From Sphingobacteriales bacterium (lineage in GTDB: Bacteria > Bacteroidota > Bacteroidia > Chitinophagales > Chitinophagaceae), in assembly GCA_024640385.1 (NCBI GenBank), contig JAHEFC010000093.1, forward strand, positions 1-10,183: a DNA stretch of 10,183 nt, in the 5' to 3' direction. The first letter of the stretch is position 1. Each line of letters begins with the position of its first letter. Under the pieces are notes generated by a model that was not told where the DNA came from, did no database searches, and saw only the letters and a list, made by a program, of their open reading frames with translations. Shown piece by piece: positions 1 to 6,204 of the stretch. A program made the translations under genes and the position numbers.

Positions 1-278
1 CCGGTTTCAGTAGCACCAGCAGTTGATGTGATTTGGGCGACTGCGGCTCCAGAACAAACTGATTGATTCCCGCTTATTGTACCCGGGATGACAGGACAGT
101 CAGCTACAATAAAAACCTTGCTTGAATTAAAACTTGACTTGACAGTCGAAGTATCCCCCTCCGCCCTGACACCCCCACCTAACACCACCGCACATACGAA
201 AACCAGGAGGAGGCGCAAAACTCGCCCTCTTCCCAGTTGGTTGTACCGGGTTTTAATTTGGTGGAAGTCAGTTAGCAT
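1..278 (-). CDS. N-terminus of a secreted Ig/PKD-like repeat protein (partial, runs off left edge)
   Basis: Reading the minus strand from the ATG at 278-276 gives 92 open codons to the window edge. An in-frame TAA lies a few codons upstream and no other ATG lies between, so this start is the first available. Residues 17-39 look like a Sec signal peptide: a basic stretch (RGRVLR), a hydrophobic core (LLLVFVCAVVLGGG) and a likely cut after VRA at about residue 39. After a Ser/Thr-rich linker comes CPVIPGTISGNQSVCSGA, then AQITSTAGATETG. This closely resembles the repeat units (PGTI.G.Q.VC.G followed by a Thr/Ser/Ala strand) of very large Bacteroidota surface or secreted proteins, often carried by the type IX secretion system. 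Family assignment is from recalled pattern only. The function cannot be told, because only the first unit is present. The gene is divergent from the glycosidase, sharing the upstream region 279-607. Confidence 0.72.
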   Translation of the reverse strand, partial: MLTDFHQIKTRYNQLGRGRVLRLLLVFVCAVVLGGGVRAEGDTSTVKSSFNSSKVFIVADCPVIPGTISGNQSVCSGAAVAQITSTAGATET

Positions 279-399
279 TCCAGGGTATTTGTGCTTAGGT
301 GTTTAACAAGGGTTTTCAACTTTACTTATAACGGAATAAATAGTCATATCGTATTGATTATGAGTATTTAAACCTGTAATAATTACGATTCAACTTGAC

Positions 400-440
400 C
401 GGGAGGTTCTTCGATTAGATAAAAGGTAGATCGGGAGGTT
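400..440. repeat. Direct repeat pair CGGGAGGTT, 32 bp apart
   Basis: Two exact 9-bp copies lie at 400-408 and 432-440. Similarity extends over about 15 bp (397-411 against 429-443) with three C/T differences. The start-to-start distance is 32 bp, close to three helical turns, as expected for two protein binding sites on one face of the DNA. It lies in a divergent promoter region. No regulator is recognised, so an operator role is inference only. Confidence 0.35.
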
Positions 441-507
441 TTCAGTAACTATTGGAGCTAAGAAGAATGACGCTCAAATATAATACTGACAAGGCTTTTA
501 TGCAATG

Positions 508-537
508 TTTGGATCAATTATATTCAAATTTAATTTG
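508..537 (+). promoter_or_regulatory. Candidate Bacteroidota-type promoter for the glycosidase gene
   Basis: TTTG at 508-511 is followed after 18 bases by TTAATTTG at 530-537. This fits the Bacteroidota housekeeping promoter pattern of TTTG, about 17-23 bases, then TAnnTTTG, with one mismatch in the -7 box. Transcription would begin near 543-546, giving a leader of roughly 60 bases before the preferred ATG at 608. If so, the GTG at 545 would lie at or next to the transcript start and could not be the main initiation site. Confidence 0.35.
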
Positions 538-539
538 AA
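523..539. repeat. 17-bp AT-rich palindrome in the promoter region
   Basis: The sequence TTCAAATT-T-AATTTGAA is a perfect inverted repeat with 8-bp arms about the central T at 531. It covers the -7 box of the candidate promoter at 508-537. It could be an operator for a dimeric regulator. Such AT-only-rich palindromes also arise by chance in AT-rich intergenic DNA, so the role is uncertain. Confidence 0.35.
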
Positions 540-607
540 GTAATGTGGGTAAGTTTTTTTTGAAAATCGGAAGGGAGGGCGTCCTTTTTTTCCATTATTT
601 TCATTTT

Positions 608-2953
608 ATGAAATTCCGGGCTTGTCTCATATCTTTAAAAATTGTATGTATATGTTTTCAATTTGCTCATTCTCAACCTATTAAACCTGTCACTCATTTT
701 GCTGTCATCCCAAAGGCAAAACCTTTCCCCCTGGAAGATGTCTTACTTTTAAAGCCGTCCTCCTTCTTTTCTGCACGGGAAAAAAACCTGGCCTACCTGC
801 TCCTCCTGAAACCAGACCGGCTCCTACACCGGTTTCACCAGAACGCCCACCTTCCTGTGAAGGACTCGGTTTACGGTGGCTGGGAGTCTGAAGGGTTATC
901 AGGACATACCCTGGGACACTACCTTTCCGCAGCTTCCATGATGTGGGCCTCCACCGGAAATGATACCCTGAAACGGAACCTGGCATACATGATCAAAGAA
1001 TTGGAACGCTGCCAAAAAGCCAGGGGTTCTGGTTACATCGGTGCCATCCCTAACGAAGATTCCATCTTTGCTCAGGTCAGCAGAGGTGAGATCCGGTCTT
1101 CAGGTTTTGACCTCAACGGTGGCTGGAGCCCCTGGTATACAGTCCATAAAATCCTCGCTGGACTGCTGGATGTCTACCAATACACTGGGGATAAAAAAGC
1201 ACTGGAGCTGGCAAAAAAGCTGGGCGACTGGACCTATAACACCATCAACCACCTACCTGATTCGGCCCTCCAAAAAATGCTGAAATGCGAATACGGAGGT
1301 ATGAATGACGCCCTCGCTAACCTCTACGAAAAAACTGGAAACCGAAAATACCTGGATCTCTCCTATAAGTTTTTTGACGATTTCGTTATGCTTCCCCTTT
1401 CGAAACAAATGGATCCACTTCCTGGTAAACACTCCAATACCAATGTGCCGAAAGCCAAAGGCTCGGCCCTCCAATATGAACTGACCGGGAACAAAAGAGA
1501 CAGTACCATCGCTTCATTTTTCTGGCAGACCATGGTGAATCATCACTCCTATGTGATCGGCGGTAACAGCAATTACGAGTATTGTGGTGAAGAGGATAAA
1601 CTGAACGACAGGCTTAGCGACAATACCTGCGAAACCTGCAATACCTACAACATGCTCAAACTGACCCGGCACCTGAACAGCTGGAATCCGAATGCGCGGT
1701 TCATGGACTATTACGAAAGGGCCTTGTATAACCATATCCTGGCATCGCAAAATCCGGAAACTGGCATGATGTGTTATTTTGTCCCGTTGCGGATGGGCAC
1801 CATCAAGCAGTTCAGCGACTCATTCTCCACTTTCACCTGTTGCGTTGGCAGCGGTATCGAAAACCACAGCAAATACCAGGAACAGATCTACTCGCACGAC
1901 GACCTGAATACCATCTGGGTCAATCTCTTCATCCCCTCCAAGGTCAATTGGAAAGAAAAAGCGGTGATCATGGAGATGAATACATCGTTCCCGAATTCGG
2001 AGAATATCCAGATCAGTTTTAAACATGCAAAGCCCACCAGGCTGAATGTCAGGATTCGAAAGCCATTCTGGCAGGAAAGCGAACCCGATGTTAGGGTGAA
2101 TGGAAAGGTTTATAAGGCGGAAGTGGATAGTACAGGATATTACACGGTTTCCGGGCTTTTCAAGAATGGCGATACCATCTCTGTTGTTACAAAAATGCAT
2201 CTCTATACCGAAGCCATGCCGGATAATCCAAACCGCATTGCCTTCAAATACGGCCCATTGGTACTTGCCGGCCCGCTGGGCAAATCAATGCCGGATCCGG
2301 TCTATGGTACCCCGGTGCTGATGACCAACGAAAGAAATATAAGCAACTTGCTGCAACGCACAAACGAAAATGAACTGATATTCCGTACTGCTAGTATTGG
2401 CAGGCCTTTCGATGTGACCCTGAAACCATTCTACCAGGTATATAACGAGTATTATTCAGTGTACTGGGATTATTTCTCAGAATCCGAATGGACAGCCAGG
2501 CAACAAGAATATGAAGATGAGAAAAGACGTGCCAAAGAGATCGATGAGAAAACAATTGACAATTTCCGGATAGGAGAGATGCAACCAGAACGCGATCATA
2601 AACTGGTGGCATCGGAAAAGTCGTATGTAGATGATGCCATTGGAAGAAAAGGCCGGGAGGCCAGGGCCGGCAACTATTTCCAGTTCTCCGTGAAGATTGA
2701 CCCGGTTAAAGACAACAGCCTTCTGCTGACTTATATCGGGGACGATAAAGACAGAAAATTTGATCTGTTGGCAGATGGAAAAAATATCGCAACCGTGGAT
2801 TGGAAAGGTGGGAAGACTGGAAAATTCTATGATTTCATTTATCCATTGCCACCAGAGATCACTGAAAAAAAGAGTGAAATAACTATCAGGGTTGAAGCTA
2901 ATTATGGAAAGACCGCCGGGCGGGTCTTTGGTGTGAGGATACTCACGCACTAG
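608..2953 (+). CDS. GH127-type beta-L-arabinofuranosidase, exported
   Basis: A 781-residue protein of the DUF1680/GH127 family, whose studied members remove terminal beta-L-arabinofuranose from plant glycans. Residues 1-23 (MKFRACLISLKIVCICFQFAHSQ) form a Sec signal peptide, so it acts in the periplasm or outside. The alpha/alpha-barrel core shows GGWSPWYTVHK (171-181), EYGGMNDALANLYEKTG, HSNTNVPKAKG and YCGEED. The family catalytic set is present: Glu328 in GEED, Cys344 in CETCN, and the pair Cys411-Cys412 in TCCVGSG. In the B. longum enzyme the equivalent residues bind zinc and a Cys is the nucleophile. After about residue 610 come EYYSVYWDYF, a charged helix and a beta-rich C-terminal domain, which explains its greater length than the single-unit bifidobacterial enzyme. 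The open frame extends to a GTG at 545, but ATG 608 is preferred because it puts the signal peptide at the N-terminus. The exact substrate is not shown. It has no SusC/SusD neighbours here. Confidence 0.9.
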   Translation: MKFRACLISLKIVCICFQFAHSQPIKPVTHFAVIPKAKPFPLEDVLLLKPSSFFSAREKNLAYLLLLKPDRLLHRFHQNAHLPVKDSVYGGWESEGLSGHTLGHYLSAASMMWASTGNDTLKRNLAYMIKELERCQKARGSGYIGAIPNEDSIFAQVSRGEIRSSGFDLNGGWSPWYTVHKILAGLLDVYQYTGDKKALELAKKLGDWTYNTINHLPDSALQKMLKCEYGGMNDALANLYEKTGNRKYLDLSYKFFDDFVMLPLSKQMDPLPGKHSNTNVPKAKGSALQYELTGNKRDSTIASFFWQTMVNHHSYVIGGNSNYEYCGEEDKLNDRLSDNTCETCNTYNMLKLTRHLNSWNPNARFMDYYERALYNHILASQNPETGMMCYFVPLRMGTIKQFSDSFSTFTCCVGSGIENHSKYQEQIYSHDDLNTIWVNLFIPSKVNWKEKAVIMEMNTSFPNSENIQISFKHAKPTRLNVRIRKPFWQESEPDVRVNGKVYKAEVDSTGYYTVSGLFKNGDTISVVTKMHLYTEAMPDNPNRIAFKYGPLVLAGPLGKSMPDPVYGTPVLMTNERNISNLLQRTNENELIFRTASIGRPFDVTLKPFYQVYNEYYSVYWDYFSESEWTARQQEYEDEKRRAKEIDEKTIDNFRIGEMQPERDHKLVASEKSYVDDAIGRKGREARAGNYFQFSVKIDPVKDNSLLLTYIGDDKDRKFDLLADGKNIATVDWKGGKTGKFYDFIYPLPPEITEKKSEITIRVEANYGKTAGRVFGVRILTH

Positions 2954-2969
2954 AGAGATAGAGAGCCAA

Positions 2970-3003
2970 AGAGCCAGAGAGTCAAATCTGACTCTCTGGC
3001 TCT
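2970..3003. terminator. Strong bidirectional hairpin between convergent genes
   Basis: AGAGCCAGAGAGTCA (2970-2984) pairs perfectly with TGACTCTCTGGCTCT (2989-3003) around the 4-base loop AATC, a 15-bp stem. It lies 16 bases after the glycosidase stop and 20 bases before the end of the convergent isomerase gene, so it can serve both. The flanks continue as GA-rich repeats on the left and a C/T-rich tract on the right; there is no clean run of T directly after the stem. Confidence 0.75.
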
Positions 3004-3023
3004 CTTTCTCTCTGACTCTTTAA

Positions 3024-3938
3024 TTAGGCTTTATATCCCCAGTCTTTCATGATTCCTATATTCTGCTTCATGCATTCCAACGGCGTGAGGCCCTGATAAG
3101 ATTCCTGTTCAATGATGAACTGGTTGGGACCACCCGCCTTGCTGGCTATGGTCAGAATATCTTTCACCGGAACAATTCCTTTGCCCAGGATCGTGCTTTC
3201 ATATTTTTCGCCATGACCAGCAGATGCTGAGATCTCATCTTTCACGTGCCAGGATTCAAACCTTCCGGGGTATTTATTTACAATGTCAAGCGCTTTTGCA
3301 CCACCGTTGTACAGGTTCCCTGTGTCAAGCTGTTGCATCACCAGCTTGGGATCCGTACTGGAAAGAATAATGTCAAACAGCGTTCTGTCGCCATGCTTTT
3401 CACTGAATTCAAAGTCGTGATTGTGATACCCGAATTTCATTCCCGATTTCTGGCATAATTCACCATTCTTATTGAACAGTTCCATGAATTTTTTCAGGGC
3501 ATCAGGTTCCTTCCTCACTTTATCTTCCATGGAGGGAGAAATAACGTACTGCTGCCCTAGAACAGCTGCATCTTCAACCGTGTATTTCCATTCGTCAGTG
3601 AAATCCTTTTTTGCATCGTCCCAGTGTGATGACCTGAATACGGTATGCCCGCTAGGCATTTTGATCCCCAGGTCGTCCAGTATTTTTTTGAATTCTTTGG
3701 CTGTCCATCCGTAAAACTTCCTGTCCCTGTACCATGCATGTTCTGCATAACGGTAACCCATAGCCGATAATTGTTTCAGGGTTCCCAGGGGATCCTTGCC
3801 CATTTCGTCCCTCACGGAATAGAGTTGAAGGCCTACGAGTTTTTTCGGGTAACTGGGGCCTGCCTTGAGTAATTCAGGCAAGGCCAATGTGCCAGCAACG
3901 GCCATGGCACCGGTTTTGATAAATTGTCTTCTGATCAT
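3024..3938 (-). CDS. Sugar phosphate isomerase/epimerase-like TIM-barrel protein with Tat signal
   Basis: A 304-residue protein of the xylose isomerase-like / AP endonuclease 2 TIM-barrel superfamily. The N-terminus MIRRQFIKTGAMAVAGTLAL carries a twin-arginine motif (RRQFIK) and a hydrophobic stretch, pointing to folded export to the periplasm. The mature part starts with LVGLQLYSVRDEM, typical of this group. Visible candidate metal and substrate residues are Glu66 (YAEHAW), His98 (SGHTVF), His172 and His174 (YHNHDFEF), Asp205 (QLDTGN), His231 (WHVKDE) and Glu277 (IIEQE). Exported relatives are common in Bacteroidota and are often near genes for sugar or keto-sugar processing, but the exact substrate cannot be read from sequence. 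It follows the SNF transporter gene by 54 bases on the same strand, so co-transcription is possible. Its start codon lies inside a 25-bp palindrome (3935-3959). Confidence 0.85.
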   Translation of the reverse strand: MIRRQFIKTGAMAVAGTLALPELLKAGPSYPKKLVGLQLYSVRDEMGKDPLGTLKQLSAMGYRYAEHAWYRDRKFYGWTAKEFKKILDDLGIKMPSGHTVFRSSHWDDAKKDFTDEWKYTVEDAAVLGQQYVISPSMEDKVRKEPDALKKFMELFNKNGELCQKSGMKFGYHNHDFEFSEKHGDRTLFDIILSSTDPKLVMQQLDTGNLYNGGAKALDIVNKYPGRFESWHVKDEISASAGHGEKYESTILGKGIVPVKDILTIASKAGGPNQFIIEQESYQGLTPLECMKQNIGIMKDWGYKA

Positions 3939-3959
3939 AGCAAACTGCGTTTGCTATGA
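3935..3959. repeat. 25-bp palindrome over the isomerase start codon
   Basis: The arms TCATAGCAAAC (3935-3945) and GTTTGCTATGA (3949-3959) are perfect inverted repeats separated by TGC. In the leftward transcript the ATG of the isomerase gene (3938-3936) lies in the 3-prime arm, so the hairpin would hide the start codon. Possible roles are a translational switch, an operator for a dimeric repressor, or a weak attenuator between the two genes. There is no T-run, which argues against a standard terminator. Confidence 0.6.
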
Positions 3960-3992
3960 AGTTAACAAATATCAGCTTTGAGCCCGCCGGCC

Positions 3993-5378
3993 CTAAAAAA
4001 TATTGTCCAGCCCGAAAAATTTCTCCAGCATGAGCATGGTAAAAAGTATGCCCATGGCTATCGGGCAGATTATCCTTATACTGAAATTGATGAAATGATG
4101 TAAGCCCGAGCTCATATATCCGGGACTTCCTATCGCCAGCTCTTCATGCATATTGAATAGTTTCCAGCGATAGGTAACAAAAATGCATAACAGGAATCCA
4201 CTTAGTGTGAGTCCCATGTCTGCCAGGTCTGAAATAAATGTCATGAAATCACGTCCATGATAAAAACTGAGTTTATTGAGCATATCAAACCCTTTCGTTC
4301 CCTGGCTGAGTAAACTCGGTAAGCCCATAATGAAAACAACTGTTGCCAACGTCCATACTGTTTTTTTTCTTGGCAGTTTTTTCTCATCTACAAGATAAGC
4401 GGTGGGTACTTCCAGCATGGAGATCGTGGAAGTCAATGCTGCGAAACATAACATCAGGAAGAATGAGCCACCTACAATCCGGCCCAGGATCGGCCCCATA
4501 TCCTGGAAGATCTTGGGAAGAATCATGAATACCAAAGGCGGGCCTTCTGCAGGCGACTGTCCTGCCGAGAACACCAGGGGAAATACCATTAATCCTGCCA
4601 GGAAAGCAACCATGGTATCTGCAAGGGTGATGATAGCTGCTGATGAAACAATGTTCTGGTCTTTATGCAGGTAAGAACCGTAAGTCAGCAAAGCTCCCAT
4701 TCCCAATGACAGTGAAAAAAAAGCCTGCCTGACTCCATCGAGAAAAGTATGCCTGGTAATTTCGGTGATATCCGGGATAAGGTAGAATTCAACACCTTTC
4801 ATGGCACCTGGTAAAGTCAGGCTATACACAATGAGGGCAATAAGAAGAATGTAAAGACCCGGCATCATGATCTTGTTTGCCACTTCAATGCCTTTTTGTA
4901 TTCCCTGAGACACGATCAATGCTGTTAGTATCATAAATCCCATGGAGAAGAAAAGGTTGTCGCTGGGATCAGCAACATAGTGTGCGAAATGAGTTCCATA
5001 GTCTTTCACACTGAGCAGATCGCTGAAAACAATCTCGATGAAGTAGCCGAATGCCCAGCCAGCCACAACATTGTAGAACGATAATACCAGGATTCCGATG
5101 ATTATACCCAGTATTCCAACGCTGCCCCAGCTGCCGCTGCCTATCTTCTTGTAAGATCCATATGCATTCAGGCCGGCTTTACGGCCGATGGCAATCTCGG
5201 CAGTCATGATAGGGAAGCAAATGAAGGCAATGAATAGCAGGTAGATCAGGAGAAATGAAGCACCGCCATTTTTGCCTGCCAGGTAAGGGAAGCGCCAGAT
5301 ATTACCCAAGCCAACAGCAGACCCGGCAGCGGCGAGAATAAAGCCAATCCTGCCTGAAAATTTTGCCCTTTCAGTCAT
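3993..5378 (-). CDS. SNF-family sodium-dependent symporter
   Basis: A 461-residue inner-membrane transporter of the neurotransmitter:sodium symporter family, which in bacteria brings in amino acids or related compounds with Na+. The signature GFILAAAGSAVGLGNIWRFPYLAGKNGG (residues 12-39) forms TM1, with Asn26 matching Asn27 of the LeuT Na1 site. TM6 shows FFSLSLGMGALLTYGSYL (220-237) with Ser222 where LeuT has Thr254. TM8 has ALTSTISML, with Thr316-Ser317 matching the Na2 ligands. I count about 11 membrane segments, the last at roughly 430-452, as in the shorter MhsT-type members rather than the 12 of LeuT. The start at 5378 is preferred because TM1 follows directly after MTERAKFSGR. It is divergent from the gene at 5428 with a 49-bp gap and sits upstream of the isomerase. 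The substrate is unknown. Confidence 0.9.
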   Translation of the reverse strand: MTERAKFSGRIGFILAAAGSAVGLGNIWRFPYLAGKNGGASFLLIYLLFIAFICFPIMTAEIAIGRKAGLNAYGSYKKIGSGSWGSVGILGIIIGILVLSFYNVVAGWAFGYFIEIVFSDLLSVKDYGTHFAHYVADPSDNLFFSMGFMILTALIVSQGIQKGIEVANKIMMPGLYILLIALIVYSLTLPGAMKGVEFYLIPDITEITRHTFLDGVRQAFFSLSLGMGALLTYGSYLHKDQNIVSSAAIITLADTMVAFLAGLMVFPLVFSAGQSPAEGPPLVFMILPKIFQDMGPILGRIVGGSFFLMLCFAALTSTISMLEVPTAYLVDEKKLPRKKTVWTLATVVFIMGLPSLLSQGTKGFDMLNKLSFYHGRDFMTFISDLADMGLTLSGFLLCIFVTYRWKLFNMHEELAIGSPGYMSSGLHHFINFSIRIICPIAMGILFTMLMLEKFFGLDNIF

Positions 5379-5427
5379 TGAGTTTAAGGTTGTGTACCAA
5401 AATAATCTTAATTGTTTAAATTAGGGT

Positions 5428-6126
5428 ATGAAGACATTGATACTTTGTTTATTTATGGTTACAGTTTCAAACTTTTTATTGTCCCAGGATAAGGTACAGG
5501 GAGCCTGGGAGGCCCGTAAGGGTGATGATATTATCACGCTAGTGATCGCTGATAATTACCTGGCATCTTCACGATACAACATAAAGGAAAAGAAGTTTTA
5601 TGGTACACATGGAGGAACCATAACCTCATACGCAGGAGAGATAAAAGGTATTTCAGAATTCAATTCTGAAAATAAGGAAGATGTGGGTAAGGAATACCGC
5701 ATGGTAGTGAAGATTAGTGGGGACAAGATGGAATCCACCTACAATAGGGTTACCTTGACTTTTACCAGGGTGGACGATGGTACCAAAAATCTTGCCGGCA
5801 ACTGGCGCATTACCCAGCGAGAACAGAATGGCCAGCTCACCCCCATACACACCTCGGGCCCGCGCAAGACCATCAAGATCCTTTCATCTACAAGATTTCA
5901 ATGGGCCGCGATCAATACTGAAACAGGTGAATTTTTTGGAACCGGCGGAGGCAGTTACACATTCGACAAAGGCATCTACACAGAGCATATCGAGTTCTTC
6001 TCGCGCGACAGCAGCAGGGTGGGCATGTCGTTAAGCTTTAATGGAAAGCTGGATAAGAATGATTGGTACCACTCGGGGAAATCCAGTAAAGGGGATCCGA
6101 TTAATGAGGTTTGGTCAAGGAAGTAA
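5428..6126 (+). CDS. Exported protein with two related beta-rich halves, function unknown
   Basis: A 232-residue protein with a Sec signal peptide at residues 1-20 (MKTLILCLFMVTVSNFLLSQ), likely periplasmic or secreted. The mature part is two related halves, about 24-116 and 123-231. Both open with G-x-W (GAWEAR, GNWRIT), both carry a glycine-rich match (FYGTHGGTIT at 57-66, FFGTGGGSYT at 169-178) followed by an acidic aromatic strand (EFNS, EFFS), and both end in a Thr/Trp strand. The second half (TRFQWAAINTETGEFFGTGGGSYT, SRVGMSLSF, HSGKSSKGDPI.EVW) resembles a widespread Bacteroidota family usually called only membrane or secreted protein. The regular strand pattern and G-x-W starts suggest a small barrel similar to lipocalins, but this is inference. 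No catalytic motif is visible. It ends in the hairpin shared with aspS. Confidence 0.75.
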   Translation: MKTLILCLFMVTVSNFLLSQDKVQGAWEARKGDDIITLVIADNYLASSRYNIKEKKFYGTHGGTITSYAGEIKGISEFNSENKEDVGKEYRMVVKISGDKMESTYNRVTLTFTRVDDGTKNLAGNWRITQREQNGQLTPIHTSGPRKTIKILSSTRFQWAAINTETGEFFGTGGGSYTFDKGIYTEHIEFFSRDSSRVGMSLSFNGKLDKNDWYHSGKSSKGDPINEVWSRK

Positions 6127-6130
6127 ATCA

Positions 6131-6204
6131 AGATAGAGAGATAGAAAAATAGGGAGATAGAAAGCATACTCTCTCTATCTCCCTATCTAACTATCTCTAA
6201 ATCT
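6131..6204. terminator. Long imperfect GA/CT-rich hairpin, bidirectional terminator
   Basis: ATAGGGAGATAG (6149-6160) pairs with CTATCTCCCTAT (6175-6186). An outer 8-bp stem (6137-6144 with 6191-6198) and a 4-bp end stem (6131-6134 with 6201-6204) continue it across small internal loops. The element starts right after the stop of the rightward gene and overlaps the aspS stop codon. It shares TAGAGAGATAG (6134-6144) with the sequence at 2951-2961 next to the other convergent hairpin. Confidence 0.65.

Larger units (their letters stand above)
279..607. other. Divergent AT-rich intergenic regulatory region
   Basis: About 330 bases lie between the start of the leftward secreted repeat protein and the ATG of the rightward glycosidase. 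I see no tRNA, no convincing protein gene and no mobile element. The region contains two copies of CGGGAGGTT (400-408 and 432-440), a 17-bp palindrome (523-539), and one candidate Bacteroidota promoter pointing right (508-537). A 23-codon ATG-to-TGA reading frame (467-538) is also present but has no independent support. It probably holds the promoters of both flanking genes. Confidence 0.6.

Noticed and set aside
88..306. Plus-strand 72-codon frame at the left edge
   Set aside because: It lies opposite a minus-strand frame with a signal peptide and a recognisable repeat unit. Its own translation is low-complexity and has no family features.
1820..2200. Minus-strand 126-codon frame inside the glycosidase gene
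   Set aside because: It overlaps the conserved core of the GH127 gene, and its translation shows no domain, so it is an antisense shadow.
2477..2950. Minus-strand 157-codon frame at the end of the glycosidase gene
   Set aside because: It mirrors the C-terminal domain of the glycosidase and looks like a shadow, with no start context or homology pattern.
3979..3992. GC-rich self-complementary bases just after the transporter stop, as a terminator
   Set aside because: The stem around GCCGGC is very short and has no following T-run on the minus strand.
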